From: Collybiopsis luxurians FD-317 M1
Lineage: Eukaryota; Basidiomycota; Agaricomycetes; Agaricales; Omphalotaceae
Length of the DNA: 64,000 nt
Direction: 5' to 3'
Assembly (NCBI GenBank): GCA_000827265.1
Contig: KN834798.1
Coordinates: 62,001-126,000, forward strand
Shown here: positions 44,783 through 56,038 of the stretch, in pieces
Layout of the letters: each line of letters opens with the position of its first letter
Numbering within the stretch: the stretch's first letter is position 1
Notes under the pieces: model-generated
What the model was told of the DNA's origin: nothing
The model's database searches: none
The model's input: only the letters and a program-made list of their open reading frames with translations
Translations under genes and position numbers: made by a program

Positions 44783-45721
44783 ATGTCTGAAATCGATATC
44801 CAAGATATGCGCGACCCAAACACCGCCGCCACTCCCCCACCAGACGCCGCTCACCACTCTCAGAAAGGTGCCCCAAGTGATACCACCGACGATCGAAGTG
44901 ACGAAGAGAGAAAGCGTGACGCGGAACTTGCAGAACGTTTGTCGAGGCTTATCGAAGATGCCAATTCGCGAGTGGTGCCTCTTTGTAAGATGATTCGCAA
45001 GGTATGCAGAGATGTTTTATGGACGGTCGATACTTAATGGTCCGTTACAGCACATTGAAAACATGGAAGCTAAGAAGGAAGAAGACCGCAATGAGTCTGA
45101 GCTCGTAGAACAAGTCCGACCTCTCCTTCAACAGGCCGAGAAGATCCTCAACGAGACTCAGGGAATGATCAAAGGCGCTGACCCCGACAATCGTCTGTCT
45201 GATAGAGCCAAGCGCCATGCGCAGACGCACAGGGCGACGCCGGAGGAGCAGAGGCTCGCAGAAGCTCTGAAAGTGGTACGACCTCGACTCTTTACCATTT
45301 CAGATTATCTTTCATTTAACAGTTTCACTTTTAGCTGTTGGAAGAAGTTGGCGGTACGATCGAGTGGGCTAGGGATAAGTTGGACAGCTTCCCAAAGGCA
45401 AAGAGGGATCTCGGTCCTTTGCTCGATGCTCTTGGTCGTATGTGTTTCGCGAATGCTATTGTTGGCAGAGTAACTGAGTTTTTTCATTCAGAGCCGTTGA
45501 CCCAAATCGTTGGAGGTGTTGGAATGCTGCTAGCTGGTGTATTGAACCTTCTCGGGAATCTGCTAAGCGGGTTAGGTCTAGACAGTTTACTTAAAGGAAT
45601 CGTTGCCGCTACAGTAAGTCTCTTTCTACGTCCCTTTGACATTGGAAACCTGACGAGTACGCAGGGCTTGGACAAAATCTACAGTGGACTCGGTTTGGGT
45701 AAATGGCTCAATAGCAAGTAA
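44783..45721 (+). CDS. DUF6987-like protein of unknown function
   Basis: The start MSEIDIQDMRDPNTAATPPP is chosen because it follows an in-frame-poor leader and begins a continuous product. An acidic/polar head is followed by long charged helices (DEERKRDAELAERLSRLIEDANSRVVPLCKMIRK; LVEQVRPLLQQAEKILNETQGMIKGADPDNRLSDRAKRHA; LAEALKVLLEEVGGTIEWARDKLDSFPKAKRDLGPLLDALG). A Gly/Leu-rich hydrophobic end (IVGGVGMLLAGVLNLLGNLLSGLGLDSLLKGIVAATGLDKIYSGLGLGKWLNSK) could sit in or on a membrane. Four introns near 45002-45050, 45276-45334, 45437-45490 and 45614-45666 keep the frame; about 225 residues. It resembles the fungal DUF6987 family, whose role is not known to me. Confidence 0.68.
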
Positions 45722-45910
45722 TAAATAAACAATATCAGACGCACGGACTCTTGTGTACTCTAGTAAAGTTTGTATTAGTTACAGCAACGGGATAATTTCA
45801 GACTTCAACGATCTCAAACAGTTTTTGAGGCAGCGATCTATTCAAGACTGCAGCAACAGCTTCCACGTCCGTCTTACATCAATGTATGACAGAAAGTAAT
45901 TCGCGACTGT

Positions 45911-48900
45911 CTATTTCCTCCCAGCCCTTTTCTTCTCCTTCGTCTTTTCTCTTTCCATCGCTTTCTGTTCCGCCCGTTCACTCTCAATCGATCCAAACAC
46001 CCGCTTCATGCTCTCATTATAACTCTTATCCTTCTCCCTCTGCTTAGCCTGTTCCACCCCGGCAAGGAACCGTGCATCCTTACGAAGCTCCCTAATCGCA
46101 CCCTTCCTCTCCTTCTTATACTCATTCCTCAGCTTGGCAGCTTCGTTCCGCTCCCTGTCTGGATCTTGGTGTTTGAGATACGACGACGAAGTGGAGTCGA
46201 ATTTGGGTACATAGGAGGGAATGGGGATCGCTTTGTGTGCTTGGAGGAGGAGAGGGCGGCGGGATTGATGAGAGAATTTGAGCAGCCGCGAGATAATATC
46301 ACCAGTCGACTTTGCTCGAGCCTAAAACGCGTGCATCAGAAGGATAAAACTCTTAGATATGGAGGAGGAGTTTACCTGGAGATCAGCCTCAAATTTTTGT
46401 AGTTTGAGGTTCTGTAAGATTTCGGAGATGGGCTCAAAGAGCTCGATGAATGCCTCAAGCCCTTTGAGCAGATTCGCATAACGTCCCAGTAAATCCAGTG
46501 ACGAAGCTAAAAGATTTAATTTTGATGAAGCGTCGTTCACTTCGGCCATTAGAAGTTCCCCTAACTCAGGTTTCCGGATCTGTAACCCTTTCGCACTCTT
46601 CGCGTCTAGTGCCAGCGGACGACAGTGTTGCGAACGGAAGTCCGGCGAAGGAAACGATCCAGGCAACTCGGATGTATTTTCGTACTTGCTCGGAGCAAGA
46701 TGTAGAACGGCGTTGATCAGGAAATTCACTGCCTCCGGAACGAACCTCTGAGATAGCTGTTCATATTGGAGGAACAGCGTACATAAAAAAAGACCGCTGG
46801 CGATATCACTTAGTGATCGTACTCGAGCTAAGCCCAGGTATGAACCCATCAAGATACGGGTAGGCGAGACGACGGCGTGATTCATGTCGCTGGTGGGCCA
46901 CAGAGAGCCGATTACCCGAAGCAAGGTAAGTTCAGCCGGACCCGGCCAAGTTTTGGAGCCGGGATCGAGCGCTCCTTGAGAGAGTCCACGCTTGAGATTT
47001 TTGTTCATGAGGACTAGCTTACGGTTAAAGTGCTCCGCAGCTTGGATCGGATATGCTTTTGCGAGAGCGGATAGATGAGGGAAAAGGGAAGAGACAACGG
47101 AAAAGGAAGGCGTTGGAGGCGAGGATAGGTACAGAATGTGGTCAACGAGCACCCCAGTCAAGCCCTAGTTCGAGGTCAATACGGGGGATGCAATATCAGA
47201 ACGTTCGCATACCTGTAGCTTGAATTTATTTTCCGGGGCCAAACTCGTATGATGTAACGTCCTTATTCGCTGCACGACGGTCGGTAAATCCTCGTCATCG
47301 ACATTGTCGACAGTCTCGAGGAACTCTTCGTGTGATGAAGGACAAGGGAACGTGAAGGGTAACTCTTTCGGCTTGACTTTTCGTCGAGATGATTCACCAC
47401 TTTTCTTGGAGGTCACGATAAGGTATTCTGCATCTTCCACGTCTTCGCCATCATCGTCAGAGGCATCCAAATCACTCCCCTCCTCTTCTCCGTCACCTTC
47501 ATCATCATCTTCGTCGTCGTCGTCACCTACCTCATCTTCACTTTCGTCCCCCTCACTTTGATTGCCTTCAAGACCCGCCCCTAAACCGTAACCAATTTCC
47601 TCGTCAAAATCATCTTCTAAATCATCTCCTCCTCGTTGTCGCTTTGCTCGAGGCTTGCCTCCATCCTCGCTTTCGCTATCCTCTAGGCCCAACATCCGTT
47701 TTCTTCGTCGCCGTTCCGCTTTCTCCAACGCTTCCTTCTCTTCCAAAGCCAATTCCTCTTCGGTCTTGGTTCGATCTTTCGGTTTGGCGCGTCTATCGAA
47801 AGCCAACTCCCGGACAGCTTGATCGTAGTTGGCTGTTTTGTCTGTTTCGACTGAGGCAGTGGCAGCGGTGGGGGCAGATGCGAAGGAAGTGGAGGAGCCC
47901 GGTACACCGAGCGGGGTAGAGTTGGATCCGGTTGCGGATGGGTCAGGAGCGTAAAGAAGACTTCGCAGTGAATCGAAAGTTTGGTCGAGTTCGTGTCGAA
48001 CATTTTCTCCTTCTTCCTTTTCCACTTGGCGAAGAATCTACTGACAAGCTAAGCGTCTGCCTGATACGATCCGACTGTAATACATACTTTGTGTTCCTTA
48101 CTTTTCGCTATGACTTCAGCCATAACCTCAGCTTTGGATTTTTTCCTGGCAGGCTTTGACAACATGAGATTGTGGACAACCGGAGTATTAAGAAAATCAA
48201 AAACCTCTTCATCATCCTCGTCGTCTTCTTCTCCATCGAATCCACCGAAATGGGTGTGCTTGACGATATCTTCATTTATTCGACCTACAGAGCAAATCTA
48301 AAAGATAGGAAAGTGTTTTATTTGGAGATGCCTACCGGCTTCGTCATCGTCTTCGTCGTCGTCTTCCCGAAGACCGAAATCATCGAAATCGTCGAGCTTG
48401 GACAAGCTCTGGCCATAGTGCGTGAGTTCGTCTTCGTCTTCAAGGTTAAAGGCAATTCCTTTTGAGGCTCGTTGTCGCTCTCTTGTGAAACGTTCGAGCA
48501 TACGGTCCTCAAGACTCATTGACGGGTCGTTTTCACCGAATCGACGATCTATAATGCCTCCTGCTCTATGTCTATCTTCGTACTCTTTCAACAGGGTTTT
48601 CTTCCGCTAGATTAGAATAGTACCTTTTAGCTGGGATCCTTCCATTGATTAATCGAGCGAATATACCTGTTCCAGTCCAGCCATTTTACTCTGAGCAGGT
48701 TTTCCAGTGACCCCTTTGAGTTTGCGACCCCCAACATCGTGCTTCAATTTTGTCACTTTAACATCGAAAGGATTAAGTTTTCGCTGAATTTCTTCCAATT
48801 TCGCAGCCCGTTTGTCCTTGTCCTTTTCCTGCGGTGCACCTCGTTTGCGTTTCTTTCCATTTTGTTGATGATTTCCGGTGATTCCAGCATTTGATAGCGC

Positions 48901-48936
48901 GGATTTCAGCTGAGAAAGCTGAGAGCCTTTGGCCAT
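45911..48936 (-). CDS. NOP14: Nop14, SSU processome component
   Basis: Nucleolar factor needed for 18S rRNA maturation and 40S assembly. The start MAKGSQLSQLKSALSNAGI leads to the conserved NPFDVKVTKLKHDVGGRKLKG block (NPFE-type motif of Nop14) and KPAQSKMAGLEQ. Then come EDRMLERFTRERQRASKGIAFNLEDEDELTHYGQSLSKLDDFDD and an Asp/Glu-rich region (DDDEDDDEGDGEEEGSDLDASDDDG) typical of nucleolar proteins. The C-terminal helical part contains LPFTFPCPSSHEEFLETV, HFNRKLVLMNKNLKRGLSQGA, PELTLLRVIGSLWPTSD-like sequence and the basic end AEQKAMEREKTKEKKRAGRK. Exons joined across introns near 48600-48650, 48200-48300, 48010-48060, 47165-47210 and 46320-46375; about 900 residues, as usual. Head to head with the PACT-domain gene. 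Confidence 0.92.
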
Positions 48937-49053
48937 GAAGGAACTTTGGAAGTTAGATTGAAAAAATTGCCGCCGGCAATTGGCATTCAGCACATACGGT
49001 CACGTGCTGCTAGTCAACGTTCCAACCAACTACCACGAGGACGCGCCAGCAAA
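48937..49053. promoter_or_regulatory. Compact divergent promoter, NOP14 / PACT-domain gene
   Basis: Only 117 bp separate the two start codons, so both 5' UTRs and the control elements must fit or overlap here. The stretch contains CACGTG within GGTCACGTGCTGC (49005-49010), an E-box-type palindrome recognised by Cbf1/bHLH factors in fungi; no TATA box is evident. Confidence 0.55.
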
Positions 49054-52000
49054 ATGGCGTCCATCCTAGAAACACCTTCAAGGATATGGCGCAGAATAGA
49101 AGCTGAAGGCGATAGAGATATGCCTTCGCTACCTTCAGTTCCAGCTTTCGATGATTCTGCTGACATTTCCAGTTTCAGTGATAATCCTGAATCAAATGAT
49201 CACCAAGTAGAAGAAGATCCAAGTTTTGGTAGTCTAAGGTCACCCATCCATTCAACCCCAGCTGCTTCGTCTCACTACGCCTCTACCATGCGCGCAGCTT
49301 CGAGCACTTCCAGCGCCACCCGCTTTGCAAACTCGCTTGCTCGCTCGGTCAGATCTAGATCTTCTATGGCCCATTCCAGCGCTTCCAGGGTCCACCCGAG
49401 CTACCCCGATAGCTTCGAAGTTAGTGCTATCCCTTCACTTCCAGACAATGACGGTTCAGGAGAATTAGACGATCTTGTGGGAAGCACCGAGAGCGCTCCA
49501 GAAGAGTATGTCTCTGGAAAGCAGAGAAGGGCGGTGGAAGAAGAAGAAGAACCCGACCTCAATTTCTCCTTAGCAGATGCTTTGCAGTCTATTAGTAGGG
49601 ACAGCTCGCCATTTCACAGCGAGCGTGGACGGGCTCCGAAGGAGCCGTCATACATCGAATATGAAATGCCACTGAAATCCTCGCCCCAGGTACGCGGCTG
49701 CTCGTCTATTATTCGGTCTTCTGACCAAGGGTTTATTATCTAGGCTACACCGTTCAGCACCAAGTTTCGTCATGTTTCAATGCGACGAGGTCCAGTTGAA
49801 AGGACCAGAACGCCATCGCTGTCGAGAACTACTCCCTCCCCTGCTTCATCTCCTGCAAACTCTACTCCTCGAAGTGGTAGATCCCAGGCCCTGGATCGTT
49901 CTACAAGTGCTTCACCCGAACAGGCCGCTTTGATTCCCCTTCCTCCGTCCAATGCGGGATCGCCTGCACCTCCACGTAGCCCAGAGCCTGACGCTAGTGT
50001 GACGTACTCTGACCTGGGCTCTTCAGTGAATACCCAATCAATGGATATCACTGAAGCTCATGTCTCTCCGATTAGGCAACCTGCCGACTCAGCCTCAGAG
50101 ACCGAAGAAGCTGGGCACGAAGAATCACTTCGTCAGGAGGACGACCCTTCTGGACATACCTTCTCCACAGACGACGGGCCCACCCCTTACGCAAACAGGA
50201 ATCTCGAAACCTTGCGCTCTCCTGAAGGTCTCGCCAGCGCCTTTTCCTCTCCAGCGCCCTCCATGGCTACGCCGACACCTTCATTTCCTCGTCCTCGCGC
50301 ACGATTCGAAGTACCTGATGAGCGCTCGTCTTCGAATGACTCCCATGAGGAACAAGGAGAACCGCAAGAGCAAGGTGATGGGGACGAACAAGAATCTTTG
50401 GAAGAACCTCTCACCCCCCAAACGCGCAGACGTTCATTCCTCTTGTCTGTGATCAACTCCACCACTCGTCCGCGCATGAAATTCCCTACTCCTCACCCTC
50501 GAAATAGGATTCCTCCGGATACTCCTAGTATCATGGATGCAACTCCTCTGCCTGCGGGTCGTGGTGCTACTCTTCAGAATCAGTCAGTGACCTTGCAAAG
50601 TGCATTTGCGGGTACTACACCTAGACCTCGATTTAGACCCGGCGCCCGGATGTCGCATCCCCTCGCTCAGACATTCACTGCCTCCTCTTCTCCGTCTGAA
50701 TCGGAGTCCGTAGAGGGAACAGATGCCCCCGACAACGCCGAACACGTACCTTGGACCACACCTGCGGGTGCTGCGACTGTCTCTGCTGCACATCTTTCCC
50801 CGTACGATGAAGCGCTCTTGAACGGAGGAGCTTCATTTGTTTCCACAGCCTCGTCTCACGACCTCACTACTCATCCTCGCGCCAACACGTCTTTCGACCC
50901 TGCGATGGGATTTGGTGGGAATGCACCTGGGCACGGAGTAGGCCGGTTCAATGCGGGAAAATTGAATACGTATCTTCATGGGCTTAATAGGAGATTACAG
51001 GAGGAGAACGAGGCTCTTATGGAGCGTCTTCATAAGCTAGAGGAGGCTCAGGGCAAGTCTAGTTCCAACAGCGTTCCTCCGACTCCTGCTGCTGTATCTG
51101 CGTCAAGCAACTCTAGTAGAAGACAAAGTGGTGGAGGCAGACGCCTCAGTGCGATTTCCAGTCTCGGCGATCTACCAGAGGAAGCCGCGGAATCTTGGAT
51201 GGAGGAGAAAGCCGAGTTAGAGGAGATGGTGGAGACGTTCAAGAATGAAGTGGAGCAGTGTATGAAGGAGAAGGAGGTGGTGGAGAAGGCCTTGGAACAG
51301 GAGAGCTTGGAGAGAGCAAGGGATAAGGAGCGCTGGAAGGAGAGGATGAGCGAGGTTCAGGCGGGTGTGCAGGCCATTGTAGCAGATTTAGAAGGGAGGT
51401 TGCATGCTGCGGAAGCGGATGCGAGGGGTGCGGAGGAAGCTGGGCTTGAGAGGGTTGGGGAAATGGAGAAGAGGCTCCAGGAAATCCAGGCTCAGCGGGA
51501 TGATGTTGCGGCGAGAGCTGAGAAGGCGGAGAGTGTTTTGGCGACGAATCTGGATCTTGGGAGCGAGTTGAGAGATGCGAACGACAGGATTAGCAGTCTC
51601 ATGGGTGATTTGAGGAATGCAAACTCTCAGATCAAGGAACTCGAGGAAGAAGTCGTACGATCCGAGGAGTTTATCGATGGACTAGAAAAGGATTTGACGG
51701 AACAGAAGAAGACTGTCGCTGGTCTTCAGGAGACGCTAGAGGGTAAAAATAAGGAGATCAGTGCCCAGCGGAAGGAGGTTCGTCATTTGGAGCAAGCGCA
51801 GCAGAAAACCGAAGAGGAGTTGAATGCCGCCAAGATTTACATCGCAAAGCTGGAGGAGGACGCGCATGCGGCTGTCGAACAATACGATGTTCTCGAGAAG
51901 GAGTTCATCGCAGCCCAGGACGAGATCAAGCGGTTGAAGATGCTTCGAGAAGATAATGAAGCCAGGGGCGAAGAATTGGCCAAAGAAGCGGGAAGGGCTG

Positions 52001-54815
52001 CAGAGTTGGCAAGGCAGCTGGAAGAGGCACTGGAAGCGGCAGAAAAAAAGATGGGAGAGGATGAGGATGAGATGACGTCTCTAAGGGGAAAATTGGCCGC
52101 CCTTGAAAGGGACAAGGAGCGTCAGAAAGAGCTTAGCACTCGTTCTGCCGACCATTCCTCTCGATCAGTTACCAATGCCGTTCAGACCGCCGCTCATGAA
52201 GCTGAGATTGAAGCTCTAGAGCAAGAACTCGACGAGGCTACTAAAGAAATTGTGCGTTTGCACACCCTTCTCAGCCAATCTCCAGCTCGGAAGGCAGTAG
52301 ACAAGGCAAAAGATGCAAAGATCGAGATGCTGGAACAGGAAAATGAAGCTTTGTCAGAGAGGATCAAGACGCTCAGAACGACTATGACTGGCTACCAAAC
52401 CCCAAGTAAGATTATCAATAACAGCGGAATCTCCCCGATGCACCGTCGTGCCCTCTCCGTGTCTATTCGAACGCCAAAAACACCTGGGGGTCCGTTGCGA
52501 GATGTAAGTCGTAAATTCTGGATTTTCCGGCGTTGACCAAAACTCACGCTGCTTTTAGATGTCTTGGCTTAATAGTACTACCGGAGATTACTCGACCTCC
52601 CCGCTGGTGGCAGAGATATCCAGACTGCAGCGGGAGCTCGATCTAGCCAACGAAAGTATTGACGACAAGCTCGACAAACTTGAAGACGCTGGCTTGGGTG
52701 TGGTAGGTTTGACGAAGAAACTTGAAGACGCCCGCTCTAGAATCAGGTCTCTAGAAGATCAGATCGCACGTTTGTCTAGAAGGGAGGAGCGTAGGCTTCG
52801 TCGCTTGGAGCGCGCTCGTTGCCAAAAATGTCTGACCAAGATCGATGTTCGGAGCGTGATACATCTTTCGGAAGATGAGAGGTAGAGATTGTTCATGTTT
52901 TTATGTTATGATGTTGGCTTATTATTGCTGCCCTATCAGCAGTCTGTTTGAAACCGTCAACGACACTCTTCCAACAGAACCGCCCACACCTCCAACAAAG
53001 ACCAGCGACGCCTTGCGAGCCAATCTTCGAACGGTGACGACCCAGTTGCAAGAGACAAGGCAACAGTGGGAGAATGAAAAACGAAAGCTGTTGGGAGAAA
53101 AGGCTGTCCTTCAAGATGCGGCGAATCGTCTGAATGTTGAAGTGAGGGAGGCAAAAGCAGAGGCGAACAAGGCTTCGGAAGCTCATAAAGCAGATGGTCG
53201 ACTTCGTCAAGATATCCAAGTAGTATGTCGAGTCTCGCCCCTGCATCGCGTATCCTGCTGACGAGTGTACTTTAGGATTTGGAGAAGGCCCGACTCACCA
53301 TTTCTGAATTAGAGGGTGACTTAAAAGCTGAACGTGCTCGGTTAAGGGCTATGTCTACAGAGCAGGGTCGTGTCAATAGAGAAAAGGAACAAGTCTTCAA
53401 TCAGCTGAAGCGCACAGAAGCGGTAGGAACTGTTTATGAATTGATGGAGAAAGTGTCTTTTTTGATATTAATATGCGGCCGCAGGATATAGAAGAAGTAC
53501 GAGTCCAACTGCAAACATGCAAAAAGGAGAACAAAGAGCTCGAGAAGGAGCTTCGAGGTAAGTTTGTCTATCATCTGCAATGAACGGCTAGCTAAATTCG
53601 TGGCAATCACAGTCAACGCAAATGTTGAGCAACGAGCCAGGCTGCTCGAGATCAAGATCACTGAAAACGCAGAAACGATGGAGCAGCTTCGGGAGGAGCG
53701 GGCGTTGCTTACCGCAGATCATAAGGAGCTGCAACAAAGATACTCGGAGGTTTCGGAGGTTTGCCCTTTCCCCAGTATGAATGTTCGACTTTGGCTGACC
53801 CAGATTCTTCAGCATGCCAACAAACTGCTAGATAAAGAAGCGGCTTCTCGAAAGACCCACGATGGACATCGTCACCAGCTGGACCTTTACCTTGGCGAGA
53901 TCAACGACCTCCGTAGAGCGCTTGCGGACCGTTCAGGTGATCTTCATCGCGTCGAGGCTGAAAAGCTTCGGATTGCTATAGAGCGCAGTGATGTTGCTCA
54001 TACTGTCGCTGCCCTCGAAGCTGATCTAAAGCGCGTAAGAGAGAACGCGGAGGCCTTTGGTCGCGATTTGAAAGAACTAAGGTTAGAGAAGGAGAGGTTG
54101 GAGAAGAAGAACCAGGAGGAACAATCCAGAGCTGAGCGAGCGAAGAAGCAGACTCAAACACAGATACGTCTCTTGACCGAGCAATTAGATGGTCAACGTG
54201 CTAAAACGCTCAGGGCGAGAGAGGAACTGGATAATCATGTGTGTGCGATGTGCGTGTTTTCAAGCCTGTTTGGAAAAATCGTTCTCTGGTTTGCTAATGG
54301 CACTTGCAGGGGTGATCGCCAGCTGTCTGCGTTGAAGCTCCAACACAATAGGGAGGCCAAGGGATTGATAGTCCAGATTCGCTATTTGAAAGCGAAATTC
54401 ACTCGCGAGTCTTCACTTCGTTTCGATTTGGCCTATCAAAAACACTACCTTTTGGTGTTACTGAACAAGTTTGAGAAGAGGTATGCGCCTTGGTTGATCT
54501 CGATTCGCCGACGTACTGACTGAAATGTATTCATAGCGAGCGAACCATCTCCGCAGCAATTGCTAGAATTGGGTTCCCTGTTACTTCTCCTGTTGAGCGC
54601 AAGAGACGAAAATTGAAACACATTGCTCAAACTGTTATTTTCATTGCTCGCATCAAGTAAGTGGTATCCGAGCTCTTTTATCCCCATATTATACTGATGC
54701 CGGCGATAGACGAGCAAGCGAGGAATGGAGAAAACAAAGTGCATCTAGACAAGCTATTGCTGCTGCGCTGGACAATGTGCACCAACAAAGGGCAGTTGCG
54801 GCGAGGAGATCTTGA
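49054..54815 (+). CDS. PACT-domain spindle-pole-body scaffold (Pcp1/Spc110-like)
   Basis: Large coiled-coil protein expected at the spindle pole body, linking gamma-tubulin complexes to the pole. About 11 exons, about 1,700 residues. The N-terminal 500 residues are low-complexity (Ser/Pro-rich, RTPSLSRTTPSPASSP). The coiled coil begins at KLNTYLHGLNRRLQEENEAL and continues almost unbroken (LEEMVETFKNEVEQCMKEKE, LEEDAHAAVEQYDVLEKEF, IARLSRREERRLRRLERARC) with a short Cys pair C-Q-K-C near 52830. The C-terminus carries the PACT pattern: LIVQIRYLKAKFTRESSLRF, DLAYQKHYLLVLLNKFEKSE, then IARIGFP. A basic end (ERKRRKLKHIAQTVIFIARIK...AVAARRS) follows. The last two introns are at about 54483-54537 and 54660-54709. 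Identification rests mostly on the PACT-like end; other centrosomal scaffolds share it. Confidence 0.8.
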
Positions 54816-54964
54816 GCTTGATATTTGTTTCTCATTGCATTTGGACGATAATTTGTTGGCATTTATTCTATCTTTTTGTCCGATATAGTAGTATCAGAAG
54901 CATCGTGTAGTTGTACAGTATTGTATATTTCCTAACCAAGGTAGACTGACTACTTGCATTGCCG

Positions 54965-56016
54965 TTACAAGGTCCCTTTGTCTTGATTCTGCTGATTCGA
55001 GACTATGCGATAGCCGTTTTTCGCTAGAACGTATGAGAGGCCACTCCAGATTGTTGTTGTTGCAACAATCCACCTACGGGGAAAAGATAAGGAAGATGAA
55101 GAACATGTAATGAGTGACTTACTGCAAGCCTGTGAGGGGAAGGTCGAGCGCCCACGGGAGTAAGGGACTGATGGTGGTCGTCCCCATTAAAAGAAGCTGA
55201 AGTCCAGTGTTTACCTATGAACAATCAGATATTGAACGGTCAATGAAAATTGGACAACTCACTTTACTAATCTCAGTCGGTCGTACTTCTGCAGAAGGAA
55301 TTCCAAAGTCCCAATATCGTGCAAATGTTTTCTACGTGTTGTCAGACAAATACTGATTACGTCGGAAGAAATTGGACATGCCGGAGGCGGTAACGTAGTA
55401 TATCGAATGTAGAAGGCCGAAAGACTCAGTAAAACATCTCTTCCCAGGATTAGTACGGCCAGAGGGACTGCAAAAAGTATGAATTTTATACGAAAACACG
55501 CTTTGTAGGAGACATTTCACGCACCGGGTAACATCCCCTTCATGCATAAAGTGACCGTAAGAGTAGTCATGAGAGCCTTGTCTGCTGCAGGATCCAGAAT
55601 GGTGCCCAGCACGGAACCCATGTTGAAGCGACGAGCTATCCAGCCGTCAGCCTTGCAGGCATTTCAGTTGAGAAAATCAATGTGACCCCGCGTCAAGAAA
55701 GTAAGGAATGGCAGACCAGATCGGTAAGGCCCGCGTAAACTAGTAAAGAGGTGGCGAGTTCGAATTGACCCTCTAAAATTGACCATCCTATTGCTGGACA
55801 AGCGAGTATTCGCGATGTGGTTAATAGATTGGGGAGCGTGTAGATATTTTCTCTCAGTGCGAGTTTCCGTTTCGGTTCTTCTGTGGAAAATCGGGAGAAG
55901 CGAAGGGAGATGGGGGTGTATTTGAGAGCTGCTGGTCCGCGTATAAGGACGGATTGTGTTTGAAAACAATTCCTGCAGAGCCGAATAGGTGAAGAACTGC
56001 GAACGAGGAACGACAT
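54965..56016 (-). CDS. CRD1: Cardiolipin synthase
   Basis: Mitochondrial inner-membrane CDP-alcohol phosphatidyltransferase that makes cardiolipin from CDP-diacylglycerol and phosphatidylglycerol. The Arg/Ser-rich start MSFLVRSSSPIRLCRNCF is a presequence. NIYTLPNLLTTSRILACPAIGW is the family's first helix. The catalytic signature D-G-x2-A-R-x8-G-x3-D-x3-D is complete, starting ADGWIARRF and ending LDPAADK. The conserved follow-up PVPLAVLILGRDVLLS and FGIPSAEVRPTEISKVNTGLQ is also present. An intron sits just before the signature (TDL|...|ADG). The last exon (WIVATTTIWSGLSYVLAKNGY) ends at 54965. About 290 residues. Convergent with the PACT gene (about 150 bp) and head to head with the Crinkler/RHS-like gene. 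Confidence 0.92.
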
Positions 56017-56038
56017 TGAAGAATGTAGGCGTGGGAAT
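56017..56038. promoter_or_regulatory. 22-bp gap between divergent start codons
   Basis: The ATG of cardiolipin synthase (56016, minus) and the first ATG of the Crinkler/RHS-like gene (56039, plus) are 22 bp apart. The two promoters must therefore lie inside each other's transcribed or coding sequence, unless the true start of one is further in. Confidence 0.5.

Noticed and set aside
47304..47561. Ser-rich plus-strand frame within NOP14
   Set aside because: Complement of the Asp/Glu-rich acidic tract of Nop14 (GAT/GAG codons read as ATC/CTC and TCN).
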